This document shows positions 35,710-45,026 of a DNA stretch of 64,000 bases, piece after piece. Made by a program: the position numbers and the translations under genes. The notes under the pieces were generated by a model. That model had not been told where the DNA came from, did no database searches, and was given only the letters and a program-made list of their open reading frames with translations. This DNA is from an uncultured Eubacteriales bacterium (lineage in GTDB: Bacteria; Bacillota; Clostridia; Lachnospirales; Cellulosilyticaceae). The DNA is taken from the NCBI GenBank assembly GCA_900551325.1, contig URVM01000011.1, forward strand, positions 56,394-120,393, in the 5' to 3' direction. Numbering within the stretch: position 1 is the first letter of the stretch; every line of letters starts with the position of its first letter.

Positions 35710-36659
35710 GCCTGTCTACTCTCCTTTAATAATAAGTAGATAAAGTAAAGTCCACCTATTAAGTTCACTACAACACTTAAAGTTGTTTTAAAGCCTAGTA
35801 CCTGTTCTACAATAAGCTGACCATAAAGTAAGGTAATAGCACCTAATAACATAGCCCCTGAAATTAAATAACTATGCTTATATGTTTTTAGAATCTGCCT
35901 TGCTAGATTGACTACTAATAAACCTAAAAATGTAATTGGCCCTATAAGTGCTGTTGAAATAGAAATAAGGATTGTTACAATAACAATAAGCTTCTTTACA
36001 ATACGGTCATAATCTACACCTAAGTTAATAGCATGGTCTCTTCCTAATGTCATAACATCTAAAAACTTTAAGTCGTCCCATACAAAAGGAATAACTATAA
36101 GTAGCAAAATAACTGCACTGGTTAAAATCGGTGTTTGAATATTATTGAAGCTAGCAAATAAATTATTCTGTAAAGCTAAAAATTCATTAGGGTCTATAAT
36201 TCTTTGCATAAAAGAAGACAAACTTCCAAATAGTGTTCCAAAAATCATTCCTACAAGAAGCAGGAACATAATGTCTCCCTTACCTCTTTCAAATAAAACT
36301 TTATATAGACCTACTGAAGCTACAACCATAACAGCTAGTGCCAGCATAAAATTATATTGTTTGTTTACGATTAATGGACTTGTTGAACCTAGTACAAATA
36401 TAATAAAAGTTTGAACAAGTACATAAAGGGAATCTAATCCTAATACACTAGGTGTTAAAATATGATTGTTTGTAATCGTTTGGAATACTACTGAAGCCCC
36501 ACCTATACAAAATGCACTTAAAAGCATTGCTATGATTTTAGGAATACGATTTTTCATAGCATAATCTATATAAGTCCACTCTACTCCTGTAAAGAGGAAT
36601 AAGATCACACCAAGAGCAAGTACAACAGTTAATAAACTTATATAACGTTTAGCTCGCAT
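35706..36659 (-). CDS. yclO: Ferric-siderophore ABC permease (YclO-like)
   Basis: A 317-residue FecCD-family permease with eight to ten helices; GASVVFQTITNNHILTPSVLG and GPITFLGLLVVNLAR are the family's conserved loops. It pairs with the product of 36649-37569 to form the channel. AAGGAGG lies inside the end of the upstream gene, which overlaps it by 11 bp. Confidence 0.93.
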   Translation of the reverse strand: MRAKRYISLLTVVLALGVILFLFTGVEWTYIDYAMKNRIPKIIAMLLSAFCIGGASVVFQTITNNHILTPSVLGLDSLYVLVQTFIIFVLGSTSPLIVNKQYNFMLALAVMVVASVGLYKVLFERGKGDIMFLLLVGMIFGTLFGSLSSFMQRIIDPNEFLALQNNLFASFNNIQTPILTSAVILLLIVIPFVWDDLKFLDVMTLGRDHAINLGVDYDRIVKKLIVIVTILISISTALIGPITFLGLLVVNLARQILKTYKHSYLISGAMLLGAITLLYGQLIVEQVLGFKTTLSVVVNLIGGLYFIYLLLKESRQA

Positions 36660-37569
36660 AACTTTTCCTCCTTAAAATTAAATATAAAAAGATAACGCTT
36701 CCTACTACCCCTACAGTAAGACCAATAGAAATTTCATAAGGATAAATCACTATTCTTCCTACAATATCACAAGCTAAAAGAAAAACTGCTCCTATTAAAG
36801 CTGTATCTATAAGTGTTCCTTTAATACGATCACCTTTATAAAGGGATACAATATTCGGTACAATAAGCCCTACAAAAGGAATACTTCCTACTGTAATAAC
36901 AACACTAGCTGTTACAAGTGCTACAACACCCAGTCCCATATAAAGTATGGTATTATAGTTAATTCCTAAATTTGTTGCAAAGTCTTCTCCCATGCCTACA
37001 ATATTAAAGTGGTTTGCATAAATAAATGCTATAATAATAAGTGGAATACATATGTAAAGCATTTCATAATTTCCTTTTAGGATCATTGAGAAATCCCCTT
37101 GCATCCATGCACCTACATTTTGCATAATGTCATACTTGTAAGCAATAAATGTGGTTATTGAACCAATAATATTACCAAACATAATTCCTACAAGTGGTAC
37201 GAAAACTACATTTTTAAAAGTAATTTTACGAATAATAGTCATAAATGTAAGTGTTCCAATTAAAGCAAATATAAAAGCCATTCCAGCCTTTGTAGCCATT
37301 GTAGCTCCTGGCACAAGCACCATAGCTATAACAATACCAAGCTGTGCTGCATCTATTGTGGCACCTGTAGTAGGTGATACAAACTTATTTTGACTAAGTT
37401 GTTGCATAATGAGTCCACTGATACTCATCCCTACTCCTGCCATAATTAAACTTATAAGTCTAGGCATACGACTTATAACGAATACATCATTTGTCAAATC
37501 ACTTGCACCGATTAAAAGAGATGCTAGTGATAAAAAAATCATAAGTATAATTAATAGAAAGCGTTTCAT
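36649..37569 (-). CDS. yclN: Ferric-siderophore ABC permease (YclN-like)
   Basis: A 306-residue FecCD permease; ISGLIMQQLSQNKFVSPTT and GSIPFVGLIVPNI are characteristic loops. First gene of an operon with the order permease-permease-ATPase-binding protein, identical to B. subtilis yclNOPQ (petrobactin uptake). Two Fur boxes lie 60-100 bp upstream. Confidence 0.93.
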   Translation of the reverse strand: MKRFLLIILMIFLSLASLLIGASDLTNDVFVISRMPRLISLIMAGVGMSISGLIMQQLSQNKFVSPTTGATIDAAQLGIVIAMVLVPGATMATKAGMAFIFALIGTLTFMTIIRKITFKNVVFVPLVGIMFGNIIGSITTFIAYKYDIMQNVGAWMQGDFSMILKGNYEMLYICIPLIIIAFIYANHFNIVGMGEDFATNLGINYNTILYMGLGVVALVTASVVITVGSIPFVGLIVPNIVSLYKGDRIKGTLIDTALIGAVFLLACDIVGRIVIYPYEISIGLTVGVVGSVIFLYLILRRKSYAS

Positions 37570-37628
37570 TTTTTCATTCCGTCTCTTTCTTTTTGATAAC
37601 TCTTTTCATTTTTAAAGTATACATTTAT

Positions 37629-37667
37629 TGATAACCATTGTCAACTGATTTTTGATTATAATTATCA
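37629..37667. promoter_or_regulatory. Two Fur boxes upstream of the siderophore operon
   Basis: TGATTATAATTATCA (37653-37667) differs at one position from the 7-1-7 Bacillus Fur consensus TGATAATnATTATCA, and TGATAACCATTGTCA (37629-37643) differs at two. The spacing of 24 bp between them suggests cooperative binding. They lie between divergent yclN and the MerR gene and most likely repress yclNOPQ when iron is ample. Confidence 0.82.
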
Positions 37668-37761
37668 TTTTCTATAAATTAATTTCATAACTTCTATTAT
37701 TAAATTTATAGAACACCACAAACTCTAAAAATTTTATTCTAACTATAATATGAGGTGTAAT

Positions 37762-38553
37762 ATGAAACATTATCTTATTGGAGATGTAGCTAAACTCCTA
37801 CCCATTAGTAAAGATACTCTGCGCTATTATGATAAGTTGGGTATAGTGAGCCCTAGAAAATCTCCTCATAATAATTATCGTTACTATACAAAAGAGGACC
37901 TTCTGGCCCTCTCCTACGTACTTGTTTTACGTGACCTTGAACTTCCACTTGAAGAAATCAAGGAACGTATTTGTAATAACTCATTAGAAGATTTCAAAAT
38001 ACTTCTTGCCCGTCAAGAAAAGCTTATTGAAGAGCGTCTTATAAAACTTACTAAGCTAAAAGAAAAAGTACACTACTTTAAAGAAGATATTTTTAAAGCT
38101 CAAACTTATTTTAGAAAAATAGATTGTATGATGAGCCCTCACTTTATTTATAAAACCTTATCCTCTGAATTTGATCCTTCTTATACAGATATTTTGACTG
38201 AAATGACAAATGAACCTTGTATTTTGGCTCCTGTTTTTTCTGCCCTTTTATGTAGTGAAAATTTCTTTAGTCAAAGTCAATTTGATTTACTTGCTATTAG
38301 TGGATTAGCCTCTACACAGTATGATTTAACTCTAAAGGATTCTTATAAACATTTTGAGCCTACATTATGCCTACATACTGTACTCATTATAGGAGATACT
38401 ATTTTGGATGAAGATCTTAATAGAATAAAAGACTACTTAGCTCAGCATAAACTTCATTTAAATGGAGATATTCTAGCCCGTTGCATCGCTTTTGAACATG
38501 TAAATGAAGTACCTATTGAATATTATGAGCTTTTCATACCTATTAAAAATTAA
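37762..38553 (+). CDS. MerR-family regulator with effector-binding C-terminus
   Basis: A 263-residue MerR protein: N-terminal winged helix with KLLPISKDTLRYYDKLGIVSP and NNYRYY (residues about 3-45), dimerising coiled coil (about 75-115, IEERLIKLTKLKEKV), and a GyrI-like effector domain to the end. I start at ATG 37762, which GAGGTG serves; a start four codons upstream overlaps that Shine-Dalgarno. The adjacent MATE gene carries a classic MerR promoter, so this protein probably activates it on binding a drug. Confidence 0.9.
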   Translation: MKHYLIGDVAKLLPISKDTLRYYDKLGIVSPRKSPHNNYRYYTKEDLLALSYVLVLRDLELPLEEIKERICNNSLEDFKILLARQEKLIEERLIKLTKLKEKVHYFKEDIFKAQTYFRKIDCMMSPHFIYKTLSSEFDPSYTDILTEMTNEPCILAPVFSALLCSENFFSQSQFDLLAISGLASTQYDLTLKDSYKHFEPTLCLHTVLIIGDTILDEDLNRIKDYLAQHKLHLNGDILARCIAFEHVNEVPIEYYELFIPIKN

Positions 38554-38572
38554 AGCAGTTTTTACAAAAAAC

Positions 38573-38603
38573 TTGACCTTAGAGTAACTCCAAGGTTTAT
38601 TCT
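38573..38603 (+). promoter_or_regulatory. MerR-type promoter (19-bp spacer) of the MATE gene
   Basis: TTGACC (38573-38578) and TATTCT (38598-38603) are separated by 19 bp rather than 17. The spacer holds the dyad CCTTAGAGTAACTCCAAGG, one mismatch from a perfect palindrome. This is the hallmark of promoters that MerR proteins activate by untwisting DNA. Confidence 0.85.
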
Positions 38604-38646
38604 ATATTAATGTGCTTATTTAACTATATATAAAGGAGGTTATCAG

Positions 38647-39987
38647 ATGGATCATACTTTAGAACTTGGAACCGGGCGCATCGGGAAACTCTTCTTGAAA
38701 TATTCTATTCCTAGCGTTATTGCTATGCTTTTTTTCTCTATTTACGTTGTAATGGACGGTATCTTTGTAGGCCAAGTAGTAGGTGGTAGCGCCCTTGCTG
38801 CCATTAATATAGCTATGCCATTTTTTAGTTTTGCTATGGCTATTAGTATTATGGTCTCAGCAGGTGCAAATACAATTGTTGCTATTGAACTTGGTCAAGG
38901 CAAGAGTGAAAAGGCAAGAAAGACTTTTAGTTTAGCTTTCTATACTTTAATGATTTTATCTATCACTGTTTGTTTCATTACTTTTATCTTTTTAGAACCT
39001 ATTTGTAAGGCCTTAGGCGCAACAGAGGAACTTATGCCTATGGTTAAGCAATATTTAGCAGTACTTTGTTTTTTCACACCTGTCTTTACTGGTGGTGGCT
39101 TACTTGCAAATGGTATTCGTAGTATGGGTAAACCTACTTATTCTATGTTTTGTACTGTTATTGGTTCTGTATTAAATATTGTATTTGACTATTTCTTTGT
39201 AGTTGTATGGGGAACTGGCGTATTTGGTGCTGCTTTTGCTTCTGGCCTTGCATTTATGATTTCTTTCCTTGTAAGCTTTTTCCCTTATTTGAAGAAATCT
39301 AATGTACTTCATTTTACAACTTGTAAAGTAGACTTTAAAAAGATTGGCCGCTTTTTCTACAACGGCTCTTCTGAAGCTTTAACAGAAATAGCTGTAGCTT
39401 TTTCTACCTATATCTTTAATATTGTGTTACTTAAACGTATTGGTGAAACAGGTGTTTCTGCTTTTTCCATCATTACTTATGTAACTTCACTAGTAGTAGC
39501 TCTTCTTCTTGGTATTGCTACTGGTATTGCACCTATTACAGGTTATAACTATGGTGCTAAAAATGGGGAGCGTATTATTTCCTTAAATCGTCTAGCCTTT
39601 AAAGTTATGTTAGTCATTGGTGTTATTTGTACAGCTGGTCTTTTCCTATTTGGTAAACCACTTATTCTACTTTTTGCACCAAATGATCCTGAACTTATTG
39701 ACATGACTGTTTGGGCAACTAAGTTATATGGTTTAGCCTTCCTTATTAATGGTATTAATATTTTAGGTTCAGCTTATTTTACAGCTTTAGAAGATGCTAA
39801 GACTTCTGCTCTTATTTCTTTCCTTAGAGGGATGGCATTTATTGTAGTAGGCATCGTATTTTTACCTACTCTTCTAGGTGATGCTGGCATTTGGCTTACA
39901 GTATTTTTTAGTGAAGCCATTACTTTAATCTATACACTCTATCTCTTTAAGCGTTCCTTTAGAAGAATTCAAGAAGAAAACTACTAA
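38647..39987 (+). CDS. MATE-family multidrug efflux transporter
   Basis: A 446-residue membrane protein with twelve predicted helices in two similar halves. MATE features include PSVIAMLFFSIYVVMDGIFVG in helix 1 and NGIRSMGKPTYSM in the first half, and TALEDAKTS in the second. It exports cationic drugs using Na+ or H+. AAAGGAGG lies before the ATG. It follows the MerR gene by 93 bp, which hold the MerR-type promoter. Confidence 0.93.
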   Translation: MDHTLELGTGRIGKLFLKYSIPSVIAMLFFSIYVVMDGIFVGQVVGGSALAAINIAMPFFSFAMAISIMVSAGANTIVAIELGQGKSEKARKTFSLAFYTLMILSITVCFITFIFLEPICKALGATEELMPMVKQYLAVLCFFTPVFTGGGLLANGIRSMGKPTYSMFCTVIGSVLNIVFDYFFVVVWGTGVFGAAFASGLAFMISFLVSFFPYLKKSNVLHFTTCKVDFKKIGRFFYNGSSEALTEIAVAFSTYIFNIVLLKRIGETGVSAFSIITYVTSLVVALLLGIATGIAPITGYNYGAKNGERIISLNRLAFKVMLVIGVICTAGLFLFGKPLILLFAPNDPELIDMTVWATKLYGLAFLINGINILGSAYFTALEDAKTSALISFLRGMAFIVVGIVFLPTLLGDAGIWLTVFFSEAITLIYTLYLFKRSFRRIQEENY

Positions 39988-40075
39988 TAAAGCTTTCCTT
40001 TCCCTAGTACAAACACTTATTAGTGTGTATAATAAGATTTAAGAAAATCTTTGAAACTTAGGAGTACACATAATA

Positions 40076-41188
40076 ATGGAAAATACATTTTCGGCTCTTG
40101 GATTAGACCAATCTCTTACCAGTGCCCTTACAAAACAAAATATTACAACACCAATGGCTATTCAGTCTTTAGTTTTACCTGTAGCAAGAGAAGGTAAAGA
40201 TTTAATTGCTCAAGCTCATACAGGAAGTGGAAAGACTCTTGCTTTTCTACTTCCTATTTTTGAGAAAATCAATCCAAGCTTAAGACAAACTCAAGCACTT
40301 ATTCTTGCTCCAACCCATGAACTAGTTATGCAGATCCAAGATCAAATTCGTTTGCTTAGCGAAAACTCTGAAAAAGGCATAACAAGTACTACCATCATGG
40401 GGAATATGAATATGGCTAAGCAAGTAGAAAAGCTTAAAAAAAATAAACCTCATATTGTAGTAGGTTCTACTGGACGTGTCTTAGACCTTATGAAACAAAA
40501 AAAGATTACTGCCCATACAATTAAAACAATTGTTCTTGATGAAGCAGATAATCTTTTAGATAAAAATCAAAGCCACCCGATTAAAGATATTATAAAAGCA
40601 GTGATGAAAGATACACAGATTATGCTTTTTTCTGCTACAATCAACCCTTTCACTTTATCTACTGCCAAAGAATTTATGAAAGAACCTGTTATGCTTAATG
40701 CATGTACAGACACTATTCTAAATCCTAATATTACTCATTATTATACGGTTACAGAGTTTCGTAAGAAATTTGAAACTTTACGTAAAATGATTAATATCCA
40801 AAATCCAACTAAGTCTTTAGTTTTTCTTAACAACAACCATGAGGTAGAAGTAGCTGTTGAAAAACTAAACTTCCACGGGAAGCTTGCAGGCGGTTTATAT
40901 GGGTCTCAAACTAAAGAACAACGTAAGCAAACTTTAGACCAATTTAGAAGTGGCAAATTAAATATTCTCGTATCCTCTGATTTATCTGCAAGAGGACTAG
41001 ATATCCCTGATATTAGCCATGTATTTAGTATGGATTTACCACCAAGCCCTCATGATTACTTACACCGTGCTGGTCGCTCTGCTCGTGGTAATAACAAAGG
41101 AACTTCTATCTGTATTCTTACCCCTAAAGATTTAGATACAGTAAAAGAATACGAGAAAAAACTTTCTATCCATATGGAAGAAATCTAA
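40076..41188 (+). CDS. DEAD-box RNA helicase, YfmL-like
   Basis: A 370-residue minimal two-domain DEAD-box helicase. Motifs in order: Q motif (TTPMAIQ), I (AHTGSGKT), Ia (PTHELVMQ), II (DEAD), III (SAT), V (SDLSARGLD), VI (HRAGRSAR, in place of the common HRIGRTGR). There is no C-terminal RNA-binding domain, as in B. subtilis YfmL (about 376 residues), which helps ribosome assembly. AGGAG lies before the ATG; strong terminator follows. Confidence 0.9.
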   Translation: MENTFSALGLDQSLTSALTKQNITTPMAIQSLVLPVAREGKDLIAQAHTGSGKTLAFLLPIFEKINPSLRQTQALILAPTHELVMQIQDQIRLLSENSEKGITSTTIMGNMNMAKQVEKLKKNKPHIVVGSTGRVLDLMKQKKITAHTIKTIVLDEADNLLDKNQSHPIKDIIKAVMKDTQIMLFSATINPFTLSTAKEFMKEPVMLNACTDTILNPNITHYYTVTEFRKKFETLRKMINIQNPTKSLVFLNNNHEVEVAVEKLNFHGKLAGGLYGSQTKEQRKQTLDQFRSGKLNILVSSDLSARGLDIPDISHVFSMDLPPSPHDYLHRAGRSARGNNKGTSICILTPKDLDTVKEYEKKLSIHMEEI

Positions 41189-41220
41189 AAAAGAGTGCTG
41201 CAATTGCAGCACTCTTTTTA
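41187..41220. terminator. Bidirectional intrinsic terminator
   Basis: A perfect palindrome centred on GTGCTGCAATTGCAGCAC with A run on the left and T run on the right, between the converging helicase and M3 peptidase genes. Confidence 0.92.
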
Positions 41221-41221
41221 T

Positions 41222-43093
41222 CTACTTAAGTAGTTGCTCTAACTCATCTAGATAGGTTGTTATTTGCTCACCCACTTCTTCATAAACTTTCCTATCTTTT
41301 AAATCAATACCTAACTTATCTTTTGTAAGTTCACCAGCTTCTTGACTGTTTCCACTTCTTAGAAAGGCTATCCAGTCTTCTTTCATCTTCACGTCTTTAC
41401 TATTTAACTTTGTATTTACACGTTCTGAAGCAATGGCTGCTGTTGCGTATTGGAAAGTATAGAAATCTTGAAAAATATGAGGTATACTTGCCCATTCCCC
41501 TTCTATAGTTCCCACATCCCCTAAATACATCTTAGTAGCATCTTCCCATAGCTTATTAAGTTTGTCAGCTGTTAATGCTTCTCCAGACTCTGCTAGCTTA
41601 TAAGCACTTTCTTCAAAGTATGCAATCCGCATTTGATAGAAAATATTATTGATGAGACATTCTAATTTATAAACTAAAGCTTCTTTTTTTAGATTATCAT
41701 TGTCTGCTACTTTATAAAAATAATCGTAAACACTTTTTTCTGCTGTTAAAGAGGCTATCTCTGTAGTAAAAGTAGTTGGATACCATGAGGAATATGGTTG
41801 ATTTTCTCGTGCTAGTTCAAAGTGAACCCCATGGCCGAGTTCATGAGCTATAGTCCCTATTCCTCTTTGATTTTCTTCATAATTTGCTAGAATGTAAGGA
41901 TGTGTCTTATAACTTCCTATAGTAAAGGCACCTGCACTTTTATAAGGTGTTGGATAAGGATCAATCCAGTTATTATCAAAGGCCCTCTTTGCTATTTCAA
42001 CATATTCATTTCCAAAAATACTGTAAGCTTCTTGGATAATGCCCTGTGCCTTAGTATAGTCAAGTGCTTCTTTACTAGGTTCTAGACTTATTCTTCCCAT
42101 AAGTTTGTAGTAGCGTTCTAAAATAGGTTTCATCTTTAGAATTTCTTCTTTAGCTACTGCGTACACTTCCTTTTCTACACCTTGTTCTTCAATAAGATAT
42201 GACATCACATCATCATACTCTAATAAGTTTGCAAAAAGAATTTGCTTCGATACTTCCATATTATATAAAGCAGCTAAACTATATTGTCTTTCTCTCATAC
42301 GCTTTATATAATCCATTTGATTCTCTATTTCTCCTCCATCTACATAGACAATTTGTTCATAAATATCATCTATTTGTTGAAGTAGAATATAACTCTTCAA
42401 ATAGAAACTATAGTAGTCTTCGTCTAAACCTTCTATTTTGTCATCTCTAGCATCTTCTAAAATATATTTATAGGGTTCAAACTCTTTTTTGTTTACTAAC
42501 TCTTGTAACTGCTCTTTTGGTAACTGGTTCAAATGACTTACTATAAAAATACTTTTATCTATATATTGATTTAATAGCTTAGATACTTTTCCCTTTTTGT
42601 TGATAGCTTCTGTATCTGACTGATTTAAACTTACCTTAAGCTGGGCATAGATAGAAAGTTGCTGTATTTCCTGGCTAATCCTTTCATCTAACTGAAGGCA
42701 CTCTAAAAGCTTGCCCTCTTCATCTAGTTGCCCTTTATACGTTACAAGTTTATCTATTTGGTTACCTATATCATTATAAGTACTTTCCCATACTGTATCT
42801 GATTCATAAAGCTCAGTTAAATCAATAAGAGTAGGGTTCTCATCTTTGCTACTCTTTTGCTTTGGTATAACATCACTTAGAATACCTATTATAAGTAGCA
42901 CAATCATAAAGCCACATAGTATCTTAACAAATTTCTTTTGGCCCTTTTTATGTCTTTTTGACTCTTCTTCTAAATCATCTTCTAATAATTGAGTTTGGGT
43001 TATATCATTTCCTAGTAAAGGGGGTTCTACATAGTGGATTTCTTCTTCTACGTTTTGTATAGAATTATTTTGGTCACTTGACTGATTCTCCAT
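41222..43093 (-). CDS. Membrane-anchored M3 (PepF-like) metallopeptidase
   Basis: A 623-residue protein. An acidic, Gln/Asn-rich cytoplasmic tail (1-50) is followed by a single transmembrane segment (about 54-75) and a large M3 peptidase domain with the zinc motif H417-E-L-G-H421 (GVHFE) and the downstream glutamate in FTTEIASLTAEKS. The basic KKGQKK before the helix predicts a type II orientation with the enzyme outside. It is shifted relative to classical cytoplasmic PepF by this anchor. It follows the DUF368 gene by 35 bp in the same transcript. Confidence 0.9.
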   Translation of the reverse strand: MENQSSDQNNSIQNVEEEIHYVEPPLLGNDITQTQLLEDDLEEESKRHKKGQKKFVKILCGFMIVLLIIGILSDVIPKQKSSKDENPTLIDLTELYESDTVWESTYNDIGNQIDKLVTYKGQLDEEGKLLECLQLDERISQEIQQLSIYAQLKVSLNQSDTEAINKKGKVSKLLNQYIDKSIFIVSHLNQLPKEQLQELVNKKEFEPYKYILEDARDDKIEGLDEDYYSFYLKSYILLQQIDDIYEQIVYVDGGEIENQMDYIKRMRERQYSLAALYNMEVSKQILFANLLEYDDVMSYLIEEQGVEKEVYAVAKEEILKMKPILERYYKLMGRISLEPSKEALDYTKAQGIIQEAYSIFGNEYVEIAKRAFDNNWIDPYPTPYKSAGAFTIGSYKTHPYILANYEENQRGIGTIAHELGHGVHFELARENQPYSSWYPTTFTTEIASLTAEKSVYDYFYKVADNDNLKKEALVYKLECLINNIFYQMRIAYFEESAYKLAESGEALTADKLNKLWEDATKMYLGDVGTIEGEWASIPHIFQDFYTFQYATAAIASERVNTKLNSKDVKMKEDWIAFLRSGNSQEAGELTKDKLGIDLKDRKVYEEVGEQITTYLDELEQLLK

Positions 43094-43128
43094 CTTCTCT
43101 TCCCTTTCTATAAAAATAGATTTCTAGA

Positions 43129-43986
43129 TTACTTGGATAAAGAGTAAGCTATAAGTCCTCCTACAATAAAACAAAGTATGCCACTTACTAAACTTATAGT
43201 TGTACTTATAACTACACCTGAAGTAATTAAAATAGCAATAGGTGAACCTACTACAAGTCCTAGAATACCCCAGTACACTAATTTTTCTGCATGTTTTAAT
43301 AGGATTTCAATAAGCTTTGCAATAAGGAATATCCCTACTAATACACCTATCCCAAAAGGTACTAATAAAACTCCTGTTGTAAACATTTCTACCCATTTAA
43401 ATTGTATTAAAGACTTTATACAATGATTAACACTCTCTAAAATAGGTAGATAATATCCCATTAAAGTTAAAATCATAGATCCACTTACACCTGGTATAAT
43501 CATTGTGGCAGATGCAATAACACCTACTATACAAAGTTTAAGCCACTGAAAATCACTTAATGTCAATGTTTTTTGTACCATTTCACTACTTTTAAATAAA
43601 CTCATTCCTATTACTAATAAAAACATAAATAAGAATGCCATTACATATTTAAAGTCTAGTTTACTACCTTTAACTTTACTATAAAGAATAGGTACTGAGC
43701 CTAAAATAAGACCACAGAAAAACAAATTCATTTCAAATGGAAAACGTAAAAATAACCATTCTATAATAAAGGATAAACTTACAATACCTAATACAGCACC
43801 TATCCCATAAGGCATAAGGGTTTTTATGCTTTTTTTAGTTTCCTTAAATAAATGAGTAATGGATAATATAAGTTGATCATAAATACCCATAGATACAGCA
43901 AGGGTACCTCCACTTACACCTGGTATAATATTTGCTACGCCAATGAGCACGCCTTTTAAAACCTGCTTTAAAAAGGTTAAATTCAT
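43129..43986 (-). CDS. DUF368 membrane protein (PopT-type undecaprenyl phosphate translocase)
   Basis: A 285-residue polytopic membrane protein with about eight helices. The double signature ANIIPGVSGGTLAVSMGIY near the N-terminus and ATMIIPGVSGSMILTLMGYY near residue 165 defines the DUF368 family, members of which (PopT) recycle undecaprenyl phosphate across the membrane for cell-wall synthesis. GAGGAGG precedes the ATG. It is first gene of a two-gene unit with the anchored M3 peptidase. Confidence 0.9.
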   Translation of the reverse strand: MNLTFLKQVLKGVLIGVANIIPGVSGGTLAVSMGIYDQLILSITHLFKETKKSIKTLMPYGIGAVLGIVSLSFIIEWLFLRFPFEMNLFFCGLILGSVPILYSKVKGSKLDFKYVMAFLFMFLLVIGMSLFKSSEMVQKTLTLSDFQWLKLCIVGVIASATMIIPGVSGSMILTLMGYYLPILESVNHCIKSLIQFKWVEMFTTGVLLVPFGIGVLVGIFLIAKLIEILLKHAEKLVYWGILGLVVGSPIAILITSGVVISTTISLVSGILCFIVGGLIAYSLSK

Positions 43987-44119
43987 CTTTTGCCTCCTCG
44001 AATCTCTCTACTTCATATAATTATCTTAAATTACTATTGCATTAGTTTAGCATTATATTTTATCTTCCTCAATAGAATACCTTGCATTTTAATATTTTTC
44101 TTAACAATAATTTAGTAAC

Positions 44120-44151
44120 TTATACTTGTTTTTCTTATGTTACAAGTATAA
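44120..44151. promoter_or_regulatory. Inverted repeat in the spacer upstream of the oad operon
   Basis: TTATACTTGT (44120-44129) and ACAAGTATAA (44142-44151) form a 10-bp dyad with a 12-nt centre. It is about 130 bp upstream of the proposed oad promoter. It may be an operator or a remnant terminator; there is no long T run. Confidence 0.45.
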
Positions 44152-44249
44152 ATATCGGACTCATCAAGATTTATAGTCTATCTTCACATAAACCTTTGTT
44201 AATATTTTAATAAGAATTCGATATATTTACTAATAAATTTATCTATTTG

Positions 44250-44278
44250 TTGAAAGTTTTATTATAAAATGTTATTAT
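44250..44278 (+). promoter_or_regulatory. Probable promoter of the oad operon
   Basis: TTGAAA (44250-44255), 17 bp, TATTAT (44273-44278), 79 bp before the oadG start. The remaining part of the 371-bp spacer 43987-44357 is AT-rich and holds only the dyad at 44120. Confidence 0.55.
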
Positions 44279-44357
44279 AATATCATGTAATTTTATATAA
44301 TATTATGAAATAAATTAAATAATTATCAATTTAATTTATTGAAGAAGGAGATGTTCT

Positions 44358-44630
44358 ATGGAATCTTCAAACTTATTCGTCTGTCTTATGGGCATGGGAA
44401 CTGTATTTGTCTGTCTAACTTGTATCATTCTTCTATGCCAACTTATGAGCTTTATCTGCCAGAGACTAGAAAGTACTAGAACACCCACACCTACTGTTGT
44501 GCCAGAAACTATAACTCAACACAATATTCCTAATCGTCAAGAATTTATTGCTGCTGTATCTTGTGCAATTGCAGAAGATCTAGGCAAAGATGTACCAGGT
44601 ATCCGTATTGTTTCAGTAAAAAAATTATAG
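44358..44630 (+). CDS. oadG: Na+-pumping decarboxylase gamma subunit (OadG-like)
   Basis: A 90-residue single-pass membrane protein: helix about residues 8-31, Pro/Thr-rich linker, and a C-terminal segment (EFIAAVSCAIAEDLGKDVPGIRIVSVKKL in outline) that contacts the other subunits. This is the small-subunit pattern of oxaloacetate and methylmalonyl-CoA decarboxylase pumps. GAAGGAG precedes the ATG. First gene of a four-gene operon. Confidence 0.88.
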   Translation: MESSNLFVCLMGMGTVFVCLTCIILLCQLMSFICQRLESTRTPTPTVVPETITQHNIPNRQEFIAAVSCAIAEDLGKDVPGIRIVSVKKL

Positions 44631-44650
44631 TTATAGAAAGGTGTATGTCT

Positions 44651-44998
44651 ATGAAAAAGTATAAAGTTAATGTAAACGGAACAGATTATGAAATCACTGT
44701 AGAACTTCTTGATGAAACTGCTTGTACTACCTCTCATGTAACCCCTCCTACTACTCCTAATCCACCACAACCTTCTAACTCATCTTCAGTAAAAATCTCT
44801 AGTCCAATGCCTGGTACCATTTTAAATGTATCTTGTGCAACTGGCCAGGTGGTTAAAAAAGGGGATAAGCTTATGGTTCTTGAAGCTATGAAGATGGAAA
44901 ACGAAATTCTTGCTCCTCAAGATGGAAAAATCATTTCCCTTCACACAGCAAAAGGAGCAACTGTAGAATCTGGCACCCTCCTTTGTGAACTTCAATAG
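44651..44998 (+). CDS. Biotin carboxyl carrier subunit
   Basis: A 115-residue protein: an N-terminal association strand (MKKYKVNVNGTDYEITVE), a Pro/Thr/Ser-rich flexible linker (about 30-46), and a biotinyl domain with the biotinylated lysine K81 in LEAMKMENE. It carries the carboxyl group from the carboxyltransferase to the membrane decarboxylase. The start is placed at ATG 44651, 9 nt after AAAGG; an ATG two codons upstream is too close to it. Biotin supply fits the bio operon elsewhere in the window. Confidence 0.92.
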   Translation: MKKYKVNVNGTDYEITVELLDETACTTSHVTPPTTPNPPQPSNSSSVKISSPMPGTILNVSCATGQVVKKGDKLMVLEAMKMENEILAPQDGKIISLHTAKGATVESGTLLCELQ

Positions 44999-45026
44999 TA
45001 AATAAAATAAAAAGGAGGTACATACA

